Source: Gloeophyllum trabeum ATCC 11539
Lineage: Eukaryota > Basidiomycota > Agaricomycetes > Gloeophyllales > Gloeophyllaceae
Direction: 5' to 3'
Assembly (NCBI RefSeq): GCF_000344685.1
Contig: NW_006920413.1
Span: 2,101,628 to 2,165,627, forward strand
DNA length: 64,000 bases
The notes below the pieces were generated by a model that made no database searches, had not been told where the DNA came from, and was given only the letters and a program-made list of their open reading frames with translations. Of this stretch, positions 10,449 to 21,372 are shown in pieces. Made by a program: the position numbers and the translations under genes. How positions within the stretch are numbered: the first letter of the stretch is position 1; the number at the start of each line of letters is the position of its first letter.

Positions 10449-12152
10449 TCATGGTATCTCAACCCCCCAGATCCTCTGGAACAGCAGGTTCACCAGAGCA
10501 ACGGCACCAGGTGTCTCGGTCAGTACTGCTACGCCGTCGCCATCGCCGATGCTCTCCGTCTGAGCCTCATCCTCCACCTCCACTCTGGCTGGGAGTGCAG
10601 AGGACTCAAACGCACCGTGGGCTATTTTGAGCCGTTCGAGCTCTGCTTGGACGTGAGCCCGGTTCTCTCCCGGTGCATAGGCTCCTTGGTCGTCTCTTCG
10701 ATCGACCACAAGCATACCACGGGTATATTCCCCTTTACTACGGGATAACCACAATTAGCACCCGATGGTCTCCTATTAGTTCTACCTTACCATTCTACCT
10801 GGAACTTCCTTCGCATTGCAACCCATCCAGGCCTAAGCTGGGGAATACCACCTTTGACTTCGTCTACCACTGGCGGATTCTGCATTGCACACCACACGGT
10901 AACGGGATCGTGAAGCTCCATGGCATCCTTCCCGAATTGGAGCATCAACTCTCTTGACCGTTCCATGAACGAGCTGGTGAAATGGTGGACCGGGGGCTTT
11001 TCTTCCGGCTTTGATGGGAACTCAGTCGAGTGGAACGTGGGATCGACGAGCTTCTTGTACAGCGGGAATGGGAGTTCGTGGGGAGTGGTGATGTCAAGAG
11101 GAAGCAGGAGGAACCGCTCTATTGGTAGGCGAGGTTCGTTTCCCCGTGGCTCTATCAAATCGCGAAGTGCCTCGGGATCACCGAAGGTGTTGACTAGAAT
11201 CAGAGCGGTCAAGTACTATCGTTTGCATAGTACCGTTGAGCAACTTACATTCCGCGACAGCACTGGTATTACCTGGGACATCTAGTGCACCGCCCATACA
11301 GATGACACGTCCAATGAGGTCCTGGAACTCTGTGGCGTGACTGTGATGGACATGTCGCAAGCTGGTCAAGGGTCCCAAGCCGATGTAGGTTATACTTCTC
11401 GGTGGAAAGGCTCGCAGGGCTCCCATCACCTCCGCGACGTGTCTTTCTCTTGATACTCGCAAGTATGGGTGCTCGGACAATGTCTCAAGTCCATCTACAT
11501 TCAGGTCGGGGTGCCGTTGCGTGATATCACCCAAGCCATCCCTGTATGTCAGGCCGTATAAGCGAGACCCAGAAGACACTGTCGATGTTACATACCGTCC
11601 ATGAAAGTACTCTGCCGTGTGCGTTTCCGCGGACCATGGACGCGAAGCTCCCTTCACGACGAAAGGCTTCGCAGACGCATCGAAGTTGGGGAATCGGTGC
11701 TTGTCCTCAGGGTACTGTTCGATGTGCCGACCGACGGCTTGGTACAACTTAAAGATGTTCCTGCTAAGTGAGTCGGAAGATCAGGATGGATGCGGACTGT
11801 CGATGGCAGACAGTGCACGTACTAGCAGGCCTCCTGGTCTGTGTTCCCTGTCGAAGAGATGAGCACTCGCGATGATATGAAATTCAAAGATCGAGCAATA
11901 GGCACCGAAAGTCACGACATAGCCCAAGATTTGGATCTCTGGAGATGCCAGAGCAAGCAGTCTGAGATACGAACGAGGGTCAGCACGACCAGCGTGAAAG
12001 GCAGGTTAAGGGAAGTTACATCGCTGCAGCATCGTCCACGCCAGGATCGGTATCGACTACGGAACTCAGTTCAGTTCGACGCTCATCGTCTAGCGTCGGT
12101 AAGTATCCGACTCACTGATGACCGGAATCTTCTGAGATGGTGCCATGCTCAT
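10449..12152 (-). CDS. Inosine/uridine-preferring nucleoside hydrolase
   Basis: Eight exons: 12152-12116, 12056-12020, 11961-11906, 11847-11823, 11763-11596, 11541-11249, 11193-10791 and 10737-10449, encoding 435 residues. The calcium-binding N-terminal motif is VIIDTDPGVDDAAA (Asp14, Asp16, Asp20, Asp21). Then come LGYVVTFGNTD, TYIGLGPLTSL, CMGGALDVPGNTS and the late acidic motif EFNTFGDPEA, followed by RGMLVVDRRDD. These are the order and motifs of the IUNH fold, which cleaves the N-glycosidic bond of ribonucleosides for base salvage. An insertion of about 50 residues rich in Glu/Asp and Ala precedes the C-terminal helix (PGAVALVNLLFQRIWGVEIP). Exon 4 is only 25 nt. It is divergently oriented to RACK1. 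Confidence 0.93.
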
Positions 12153-12770
12153 CCGGGGGTGACTGTGAGCGTACACCCGTAAGCTCTGAGCAACCTTATC
12201 CTGTCCATGATCTACCCTTACTGACAGGTATCTATCTATGACGGTAGTCCGCCGGAGATATTGTAACGAGACGCGTTCCGTCACGCGTGGCGACGTGCGT
12301 GCAGATAGACAGGGAATTGCGGTCTAAACGCAGCAGTTGGGCTGCAAATCCCAATGATTCTCATGATGGCCGTTGAAGAAATAGTAGCCGGTCACGGTCA
12401 TGCAGAGCAGGAAGAGTTCATAACGCCGAGGAGGTGATGACCGAGCTTAACAGACTTGAAATGCAAGGACTCTTGGGAGCACCACAAAGCAGACTCGGTA
12501 GACTTAAACCCTGTCAAACTAGCCGCGGAATCGCGTCCACCTCATTTTCTAAATTCTCCGCGACGAATGATGGCGAAGGCCTTGGACGAGAGACGCCTAT
12601 ACAGGCCACAGCTGGCCACAGCGATTGAAAGAGGCGCGAACGTGACTGATACCTGTGACCGGCATTCCCCGTTGTACTAGCTAGCTGATGTCACAGTGGC
12701 TTCCTTCTCGCATTCTACAGCTTGAACGCCGTTCAGCTCGTTGTCCAACAGGTCCTCAATCCACCACAAA
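12153..12770. promoter_or_regulatory. Divergent promoter region, nucleoside hydrolase and RACK1
   Basis: About 620 nt between two start codons. It should contain the strong RACK1 promoter. No gene, repeat or RNA recognised. Confidence 0.4.
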
Positions 12771-14063
12771 ATGGAGTCGCTGCGTTTCCTCGGTTCGCTG
12801 ACCGGCCACAAGGGCTGGGTCACTGCCATCGCCACGTCCTCCGAGAACCCTGACATGATCCTGACCGCGTCCCGAGGTACTACCCGTCCTTCCGCCTCGT
12901 ACGCATTATCCTGAAACCTAATTCCAGTTATTGACAGACAAGACGATTATTGTATGGCAGTTGACGCGTGACGAGGATACGTACGGCTACCCCAAGCGCA
13001 TTCTGCACGGGCACAACCACTTCGTGTCCGATGTTGTGATTTCGTCTGACGGCCAGTTCGCCCTCTCCTCCTCTTGGGATCACACTCTCCGCCTGTGGGA
13101 CTTGAACACTGGTGCCACCACGCGCCGTTTCGTTGGCCATACTTCCGACGTCCTTTCCGTCAGCTTCAGCGCTGACAACCGACAAATTGTCTCTGGTTCG
13201 CGCGACCGCACCATCAAGCTGTGGAATACCCTCGGAGAGTGCAAGTATGACATTAAGGACGACGGGCACACAGAGTGGTATGTGTCATAATCTGAAAGAG
13301 CAATGCAATCTTGTTTATACGGAGTCGTCGCGAAGGGTATCTTGCGTGCGATTCAGCCCCAACGTCATGAACCCTGTCATTGTGTCTTGCGGATGGGACA
13401 AGGTTGTCAAGGTGAGTTGCCTGAGTTCGAGTTATGAAACGTCTTTTGTGCGGTATGATGTTACTTTAAAATATTTGCTACTTCAGAGGGCTCAGCCCAA
13501 TGAGACTACATTTTCCACCAAGATCTCTGACTTTGCACTTGTCTACTATGGAATATGTGCGAGAAACTGACACATCATCTTTTCGTAGGTTTGGGAACTC
13601 TCGAAGTTCAAGCTGAAGACCAACCACTACGGCCACACCGGTTACATCAACACCATCTCCGTCTCACCAGACGGCTCGCTTGCTGCTTCCGGCGGCAAGG
13701 ACGGTATCACCATGCTCTGGGACTTGAACGAGGGCAAGCACCTCTACTCCCTCGAGGCCGGTGACATTGTCAACGCCCTCGTTTTCTCTCCCAACCGTTA
13801 CTGGTTATGTGCTGCTACTGCCAGCTGCATCAAAATCTTCGACTTGGAGAGCAAGTGAGTGTGCTTATACCCTGATCTCCGATACGGAGACTCAAATCGC
13901 TGCTTCTAGGTCGATTGTTGACGAGCTCAAGCCCGACTTTGTTGATGTCGGTGCCAAGTCGCGGGAGCCTGAGTGTGTTTCCCTCGCATGGTCGGCGGAT
14001 GGTCAGACTCTCTTCGGTGGTTTCACGGACGACGTCGTCCGGGTATGGGCAGTCTCTTCGTAA
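12771..14063 (+). CDS. RACK1: RACK1 / G-protein beta-like ribosomal scaffold (Asc1/Cpc2)
   Basis: Exons 12771-12876, 12938-13277, 13336-13411, 13589-13854 and 13910-14063 give 313 residues, the standard RACK1 length. Seven WD repeats are visible, starting [14 protein letters not shown] and including [63 protein letters not shown] and [15 protein letters not shown]1 sits at the head of the 40S subunit and links signalling with translation. Four introns are present. Three are about 55-61 nt, but the third (13412-13588) is 177 nt and carries a snoRNA on the same strand. Confidence 0.98.
13448..13538 (+). ncRNA. snR24: Box C/D snoRNA, U24/snR24 type, inside the RACK1 intron
   Basis: The intron holds a C box ATGATGT (13455-13461) and D box CTGA (13527-13530). 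They are flanked by a 6-bp terminal stem, GTGCGG (13448-13453) with TTGCAC (13533-13538), counting two G-U pairs. The guide before box D reads CCACCAAGATCT, and the upstream guide region reads AATATTTGCTA. Both match my recollection of vertebrate U24, which guides 2'-O-methylation of the large rRNA. In budding yeast snR24 is also encoded in the intron of the RACK1 homolog ASC1, so the host gene is conserved. Internal C' (AATGAGA) and D' boxes are degenerate. Confidence 0.9.
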
Positions 14064-14431
14064 AGTATTTCGGGGTGGTGCTTCTCGGATGCTTTTGTTG
14101 TTTTCTATGTTATGTAGCCTCGAAATTTATGACGCTCATGCACCAGGTGTATTTGTCTGAACCGTGTGATATAGGGTACGGCTGGGACGCGTTGAGCCCA
14201 ACTTGCGACGCCATTGATCTCCATAGCCACGTGGCCTGCATCGCTTCCAGTTTCGACGCGAGCGGGAGCTCACTTCGCGAGACACGTCTCCCGGCCTCAG
14301 CTTCGTCTCCGTTCGCAGCAGCGGCCACGTCAACCGCTGCTTCAGCTATTGTTGCGCCAGCCTCGGCCTGCTGTTATACTCATAAGTCTTAACGACCACA
14401 AACGACGCCTTACGCCGTTTAATTCGAGGTT

Positions 14432-15094
14432 ATGATGTGGTTGACGGATCTTCAGAGTTAGCAAACGCGTACTCACGAAGAATGTCCTGTACTCTAACAT
14501 GCTGTCTGTCCGACAGAAATTGGCGTCGCCGCCACCTCGTTTGGAGCGCTGTTCATGATGCTGGGGGTGATCATGTTCTTTGACGGTGCTTTACTCGCGC
14601 TAGGAAACGTACGCCCGGTCCTTCCCTCCCCTCCTTCACGCGGTCCCATTTATTTCGTCGACTAGGTTGCGTTCCTCATTGGAATCACGCTCATCATTGG
14701 TCCACAACGCACGTTTTACTTCTTCGCTCGGAAAAACAAGATACGGGGGACGGTATGCTTCATTGGCGGGATCCTCCTCGTGTTCCTCAAGTGGCCATTC
14801 GTCGGGGTGATCGTGGAGACTTTTGGGTTCTTGAACTTGTTCGGGTGAGTCTGCTATCCATCTGCCCAAAAGATCGTCTCGGGAACTGAAGGATTGGTAC
14901 TTGCAATTACCAGGGATTTCTTCCCCGTTATCATCACTTTCCTAAGACAGCTGCCCTTCGTTGGCCAGCTATTATCGCTGCCTTACATTCGAGTGGTGAG
15001 ACACCTGGTATTCATGCTTGCCGCATAAGCCTGTCTGAACGTGTATGTATAGGTTGTTGACCGCATAGCAGGGTCAAATACGTCGGTAGTATGA
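14432..15094 (+). CDS. GOT1: Vesicle transport protein GOT1
   Basis: Exons 14432-14456, 14517-14608, 14666-14844, 14914-14995 and 15053-15094 give 139 residues (138 if the second of two adjacent ATGs, at 14435, is used; yeast Got1 is 138). The N-terminus MWLTDLQKIGVA matches the Got1 signature closely. Four hydrophobic segments follow: LFMMLGVIMFFDGALLALGN, VAFLIGITLIIG, VCFIGGILLVFLKWPFVGVI and FFPVIITFLRQLPFVGQLLSL. Got1 is a tetraspan Golgi/ER membrane protein acting in COPII and Golgi vesicle traffic. It lies 370 nt downstream of RACK1 on the same strand. Confidence 0.95.
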
Positions 15095-15276
15095 TGTTTA
15101 TATTTATTACATTGCACGCTTCCCCCAAAAATACCTTATCCCTCTGCCGCGCGCGATGACTCAAGACACCCTGGAATCATGGCAAGCGTGATATGATATT
15201 GTTACAACGGAACAAGCAGTCTCCGTACATGAACTAACACAAGAACGCACTCGTATCTAGAACACACAGCAGCACT

Positions 15277-17410
15277 TCACGCTCTGGCATTCTCCACATA
15301 TACCTCCTCAGCTTTCTTATCCGCCTCCGACACGGGCGTGCTCTTCCCGTCCTCGTGCACGTCGTACGCCGTACCCTTCTCGAACGTCGGCGGGAACGCC
15401 TCGGACACCGCGGCGCGCTGCGCGGAGAACTCGTCGACGTTGCGGATGCGAAACCCGCCCTTGACCGCCTGATCGGCGACGATGCCTCTGCAGCGATATT
15501 CGCGGTCAGACATCCGGGAAGGTATGTGCGAGATGGGGGACAGGGGACTCACAGCGCGTAGATGGTCATGACGATGTAACCGGTCATGGGAACGAGGTAC
15601 GACGTGCGCGTGTTGACCGCGTCGGCGAGCCCGCCCTGCGCCGAGGGGTACCTGAGAACGCACGCACGGAGGTAAGTACATATTCAGCGACGACTTCCCG
15701 GCCGGGGTGCCCGAAGGAAGGGAAGAGGCAAGGGACTCACCATGCACCGCCTCCGACGCCCTGCGTTCATGGAAGGGGTTGCGTGTCAGATAGGTGGGAC
15801 AGATCCGATCCGATTTGCAAGAAGGGAAGACGCACCATGACGATCAGGCCGGACCCGCGTTTTGTGTGGACGCCGAGGTTCTTCGTGCCGATGGTGAATA
15901 TACACTGGCCGGGCTCGTCAGTAAGCCAAGACAGGATCGAGCAGAGACTCTTGCCCGTACCGGGTAGCATATGCTCTCGAAGAAGAACAGGCAGAACAGG
16001 CACGCGACGCCGCCGTACCCGTGCGCCTGCGACACGCCGATGGAGAACGCCGCGCAGCACAGGCCGTAGAAGCTGAGCAGCAGTGCAGGGTCGATGAAGT
16101 TGAGGATCGCGACGCCGACGAAGCGTCCGATCGTGAACGTGATCTGGCAGAGCGAGAAGAGCGTCGAGGCGCGCGACTGCGAGATGCCGACGCCCTGGTC
16201 GACGAGGAAGTTGACCACGAAGGAGGCGACGCCGACTTGTGCCCCGCTGTGGACATTTAGAGTGAGATGTGAGAGGCGAGGGAAGGAAGTCGACGCACAC
16301 ATAGCAGGTCTGCGCGACCCAGCCGAAGATGCAGCGGTACTGCTTCAAGAACGGCTCCTGCGCTTTCTCAATGCCCACTGTGTGCATTTCCTCCTCGAGC
16401 GCGTCCTCTGTGATCTCCGGCAGGTCGCAGAAGTAGAAGAGGATGTTGAGCACCACTCCGAGACCAGCGACGGCGAGATAAACCCTGCAAGCAAGTCCGC
16501 TTTAGTCTCGACCACGTACACACGAAGACCGAGGAGGGCGCACCATTGCACGGTATCTAAGGTCGTGGCGTTTTTGCCCTGGAAGAACCACCTGCTGGCG
16601 ATGAGCGGGCCTGCGAAGGACGCGACGCCCTGGAAGCCCTGGCTGAAGTTGAGGCGCGCGGCGGCGTACTTGGGCGTGCCGAGCACGGCGATGTACGAGT
16701 TGGCGGCGACCTCGAGCGTCGCGAGTCCACAGCCGATGACGAAGGTGCACCCGACGAAGCCGCCGTACTTTTCGAACTTGGCAGAGGGCCAGAAGAAGAT
16801 GGCGCCTATAGGATGGGGTTACGAGATGTACTGGGGACGCAGGTGCGTGGTGCATACCGAGGGAATAGAGTCCTAAGCCCAAGTGAATTCCTTTCTAGAG
16901 GCCAAGTGAGGTAGTGACGGGAATGAGTGAGTAAGGAAGTACCTTGTAGCCGTTGCGCCGCATCTGACGGGGGCATGTCAATATATCGAGCGGTACATTG
17001 AAGCGACTCCGATACTCACGAAGATACCGGCAAACGGTGCCCAGACGAGGTAAGCACCCTGTAGAGCGAAAGCATTAGTTTATGCGCCGCAGATAACGGC
17101 GCGGTAGCGCTCACAAAGTACGCCAGCTGCAGCATTGTACTCTGGAGCTTGGTGATACCGAAGACGGTCTGGAAGTGGGAGTTGAGGACATCAAGAAGAC
17201 CGTACGCAAATCCCCCTGTCAATCAAACTGTAAGAGACAATATCTCGAGATGATTTCATGGACGAACATGTGAAGAAGAGGGAGGTGACGAGGGCAAAGG
17301 CAAAGGCCCATCGCCCGCGGGACAACTGCGTTCCTGCGAGAAAAAAATCAGCTTGGGTGCTTGCGAAATAAATGAGGTGGGGGACCTGTCGTTCCAGCAG
17401 GGGGCGCCAT
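15277..17410 (-). CDS. MFS transporter, L-fucose permease (FucP)-like
   Basis: Thirteen exons: 17410-17386, 17333-17268, 17215-17115, 17058-17020, 16963-16943, 16894-16858, 16805-16544, 16484-16299, 16246-15961, 15904-15836, 15760-15741, 15651-15553 and 15487-15277, encoding 473 residues. Motifs of the FucP sugar/H+ symporter group are GFAYGLLDVLNSHFQ, LQSTMLQLAYF, GAYLVWAPFAGIF, MRRNGYKKGI, LGLGLYSLGAIFFWPSA, VAANSYIAVLG and RLNFSQGFQGVAS in the N-half, then GAQVGVASFVVNFLVDQ, FPTIF-like CIFTIGTKNLG, TKRGSGLIVM and GYIVMTIYAL in the C-half. It should import a neutral sugar across the plasma membrane; the exact sugar is unknown. Exons of 20 and 21 nt are present. The final about 55 residues are a hydrophilic cytosolic tail. 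Confidence 0.93.
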
Positions 17411-17840
17411 GGTTAGAACGGGGGCAGTCGTGGACCACGTCCCACGAAAGGCAGGAATATAAGAACGGACCCGACGGCCTCCCCGCGCGTAAGTATTTCA
17501 GATACGCTGCATACCAAGCGAGCGGCTAGAACTACCCCATGGGACCAGTGCGGGGTAACACTTCCCAAAACCACCAGCGGCCTGGTCAACTGACATTGCA
17601 AGTGGGGAGCCATCAAGGATACACAACCTCCGTGAACAACCCTCGAAGCAGACATGACCGCGAGCCAGCTTCATCTTTCTTCCCGGTCCGACGTCCGCGG
17701 ATTGCCGGGCCGGCATCCTTGCTGCTCTCCGTTTCGAATCCTGCCGCGGCCATTCCGTCGATCCCCTCTCAAACATCCTTGGTTTCCCCGACACACTTCA
17801 AATCCTACGTCAGTAAGATCAGCACTTCAGCCCCAACGCA

Positions 17841-18916
17841 ATGGCAGACTCGGACACGCTCTTCGCCAGACTCTGTGCGGTCAGTACACGGAACTACGAT
17901 CCCTCCAGCCTGCTTATGCCGGCATACTAGAGTAGGTATGCCCTCATCAAGGCCAATCATCCCGGGGAAGGCAGACGGAAGCGCAAGCTGCGCGTCTCCG
18001 AAGAGTTCTGGAGTCTCTCCGCGGACGACAAGAAAAAGCTCGTGCAGGATCTACCAGTGAGCGTTACCTGTATTGGTGGTCTGGTCAATCCTTGACGTTG
18101 TCAGTAGGCCTTTGATCCCAATGCTCCGTACGATTTCTTGACGGATGGCGATCCTGCCGATGAAGTCACCGACAAAGTACCGGGCGAGGGCCTTATAGTC
18201 CGGACCGACTACTCGAACGAAACGGCATGGACTACATTCTGCGACAAGGTCCGGGAAGCCCAGGAGGAGCTCTTCTCCGACTCCCCGGAGACGCCTGAGG
18301 AAGCCGACATGGCCGCCGACGCCGATGCCGACGAAAGCGACGCTGACGAAGCAATGGACGAAGACCAAGACGAAGACGACGAGGAAGAAGAGGGCCCTCC
18401 AGTACTCTTCCACATCATCAACCCCTCCGACCCCTCCGACCGCCTCCAGCTCTCCCACTTCTCCCACATCTCCAACCTCGCCGCCCTCCGCCTTCTGAAC
18501 GACGTCTCCATCCGCAAAGCGCCCCTCCCCCCGTTCGGGTCCGGGATCAAGCGCATCAAGCCGCCCAACCGCCTGATCGACCACGATGGCTGGCAGGAGA
18601 TCTACACAGGCAAGACTATCTGGGTGTACGACGCGACGAGCAACCAGGACGGATGCGCGCGGCTCGTGAGCCAGAAGAGCGCAGAGGCGCCATACGGGAC
18701 TGCTACGTGAGTGCTGAATGCCCGGACGGATGTGCAAGCGCAGCGACTGACGCAGACCACAGCGGGGACAGCTGGCGCGCAAAGGCGACGCACTTGCCGG
18801 AGTTGCAGGCGAATATCGCATCGGGCGCGATTAAGATTGATTTCGGGGGCATGGATAGGTGGGATCATAATGAGCGCCAGCGGAATTTACAGGAAGCTAC
18901 GCTACCCATGCAGTGA
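17841..18916 (+). CDS. Conserved acidic protein of unknown function
   Basis: Exons 17841-17879, 17931-18056, 18108-18706 and 18763-18916 give 305 residues in frame. The first part is basic and helical (KANHPGEGRRKRKLRVSEEF), and then FDPNAPYDFLTDGDP follows. A nearly uninterrupted Asp/Glu run lies around genome 18290-18400. The C-terminal half is globular-looking, with FHIINPSDPSDR, NRLIDHDGWQEIYTGKTIWV and KIDFGGMDRWDHNERQRN. I do not recognise a family. The 5' end is the least certain part: in another frame the first intron also reads as a helical peptide (YTELRSLQPAYAGILE), so a different first exon junction is possible. Confidence 0.65.
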
Positions 18917-19550
18917 AAAAAGGTGTCTGCCCTTGCCAATACCAGCTACAGCAAAGCTGCGCGATATTGTCTCACCACTATCTCACCGCTGCGCGACGTC
19001 GGGCGAACCAGAAAGGGAGACCTACCGTGCTGGGCATACTCGAGTTTGGCGCCCTGAATCCGTTTTTCGAAGTTCTTGACACGTTGAGCTACAAGCCCGT
19101 AGGTGGGACGGTGCGATATGATATCGAAGTTGAGAAGTTGACATCAAGAGTTCTTGCACGATGGTCGATCCCAGGGTACAGTAACACCACACGCACCTAT
19201 AAGAAATGCCGCCAGCGTCCGGCATCGACGCAATGCGACCCGCTGTTCATATAAGCGGTCATCGGCTATGGCAGTTAGCAAATACAGATGAAAGAAAGCT
19301 CTATTGGGATTGGAAGTTCACCGGTCGCCATAAATAATGCATGAATCTACGAGTACAAACACCAGCGTCATGAAAGGGAGTCCTATAGTCTTCATTATGT
19401 AACGTCCAAAGGCATGCATGTTGTTGTCAGACAGCTGGAAAGCAATGTCAGATTGTCTGCAGAACGCCGTTAGAGACCGGCAACATTGAGATCTCGAACT
19501 GCACATTACCATATAACAGGTACTGCAATAATGATATTCGGAACGCGTTC
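18917..19550. other. Convergent 3' spacer
   Basis: Lies between the 3' ends of the acidic protein gene and the TCO89-like gene. Only short open frames; nothing recognised. Confidence 0.4.
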
Positions 19551-20988
19551 TCATCGCGCCATCTGCTGCTTCGCCCTAACGACCCGGTCGAATGACTCCT
19601 GGATCGGATTGCGGTATGCAACCACTGTGAGGTGGGTGCTGAGGTACGGCGGAGGGAGCAGCGGGTGGATCGACTCGATATTCGGCGGGGGTGGGGGGAA
19701 GTGTGAGATGTACGAAGGGGTGGCGGGCCGAGAGGCGGGAGGGAGGTGGTTGTGTGCGAGCGAAGACAAAGCGGCCATCGACCCGGTAGAAGAGGAAGAT
19801 ATGGTGGAGAGCGTGCGGTTACGATCGTGGCCGGAGCGGCCTGCGGTATGTGAGGGCGCAGCGGTGCCAGGCAGGGTGTTGACAGAGCGAGCGGACGAGA
19901 TGGACGTGCGCCGCAGGGATGCCTGGGAAGGGGAACGCAGGGACTCGGGGGAGGAGGGCGAGGATGTGAACTTTCCCACCGCAGAGGAAGGCGGGGAAAC
20001 GGATGACGACAGCTTCGCGGAAGCGGTGTCCGCCGTGACTGTCGTGAGCGGCGCAAGGGGCGCAGGCTTGCCCTGGCCATACGAGTGACCTCTGATGAGT
20101 GGATGTGGCCGGAGCGAGCCGTCTCTGCTTCCGACCGAGTACATGGATGGCGGGCGGGACATACTCTGGCGTTTGGATGTCGATTGCGGTCTCGGGCGGT
20201 GCGGGGATGTGGGGGTCTTGGATCGCTCGTCCACGAGCTGCCCCTCTGATTGCTCGTATCTGGGAGGCGCTGAAGGCACGCGCGCGGGAGGAGCCTTCGC
20301 TAGGGAGTCATTGGGTTGGGCGGTCGGAACTCGCGATAGGGACGATTCTGCACGTGGCGTAGCTAATCCCGGCGTATCGACCTTCGGAAGTTGCGGTGGA
20401 GGCTGCGGGCGAGGGGATTCGATGCGAGGCTGTGGGGGAGGGGAGGGGAGGCGTTGGGGAGGCTCTGCCGCGATGGGTGTCTTGACCACCTGCGAGGCCT
20501 TATCCGATTCCGCGTCCGAGTCCTCACGACTCACTTGCCCGCTGGAGACCCACTCGTCTTCATCATCATCGCTGCTGGGACTAGCGATAGAGAAATCGAC
20601 TTTGTGCTTGCCACCACGAGGTTTGAGATCGTGCGGCAAGGGCGCGTGTTTCTTGAGTGCTAGAGGCTGTATATGTTCCCTCGACCTGACACGTTGCTTG
20701 CTGTTTGTCCGAGGAAAAGGAGACGTGGTCCGTTGCTGCGGCTAAAACAAACCAGTGAGATTAGATGACCAGTCCCCACCACCGATATATTTGCGATCGA
20801 TGAGCGCAGGAGCGGGATGTACTTGCCTCATGGTGCACTAGACCGTTTTTCTTGGTCTTATCGGTGAACTTTGGCGGCAGCTGGTCTTTCTGCGTGAACT
20901 GCAGGTTCAGCGCAAGTTTAGACGAGCCGCCGGACGACGATCGCGAATGCGTGCGAGTCATGCCGGGTCTTTGCATTTTCTGCGGCAT
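19551..20988 (-). CDS. TORC1 subunit TCO89-like protein
   Basis: Exons 20988-20827 and 20741-19551 give 450 residues. The N-terminus TRTHSRSSSG..LALNLQFTQKD followed by KKNGLVHHE, and the acidic DDDEDEWVSSGQVSREDS motif, match the fungal TCO89 domain family as I recall it. Most of the protein is Ser/Pro-rich and disordered. The C-terminus is more ordered (PPYLSTHLTVVAYRNPIQESFDRV). TCO89 is a fungus-specific TORC1 component at the vacuole. The single 85-nt intron only keeps frame if its donor is GC (GAG|GCAAGT, 20826-20825) rather than GT, which agrees with the known GC-AG donor consensus. Confidence 0.8.
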
Positions 20989-21372
20989 AATGAGTTATAA
21001 TCAACAAGCAAGAAAGACGCTGCAGACGTTGACGACGTTCAACGGGGGTGAGTGCAAGGGGCAGGTAATCGAGCCGTAAGCAATTTGCACTCCGCTGGAC
21101 GGCGGTTTCAGGTTTCCATCAACCGTCAAGGCGCCCTTCCAAAGCGTAATCGCCGGTCTCTGCCTTTATGTATTTTCTCAGCCGTCTCTGAGCCCCTTCT
21201 GCTCCCGAGCCACACTTAGCTATCAGCGAACCATCACTGGCTTGTCCGTTTTGCCAAACTCTAAAAGTACTCTAATTCCGCTCTGGGTATAGTCTGGGTG
21301 CCACAAACCATTTCAGGCGCATACAAAACTTCTACCATACGGTCACGGTCTTGACGCAGCACTAGGGACGAC
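20989..21372. promoter_or_regulatory. Divergent promoter region, TCO89-like gene and UTP6
   Basis: About 380 nt between the two start codons; no other feature seen. Confidence 0.4.

Noticed and set aside
16094..16876. 260-residue plus-strand frame across the transporter gene
   Set aside because: Crosses clear introns and exons of the minus-strand transporter and has no protein-like features.
19486..20745. 200- and 216-residue plus-strand frames opposite the TCO89-like gene
   Set aside because: Low-complexity shadows of Ser/Pro-rich coding sequence on the other strand.
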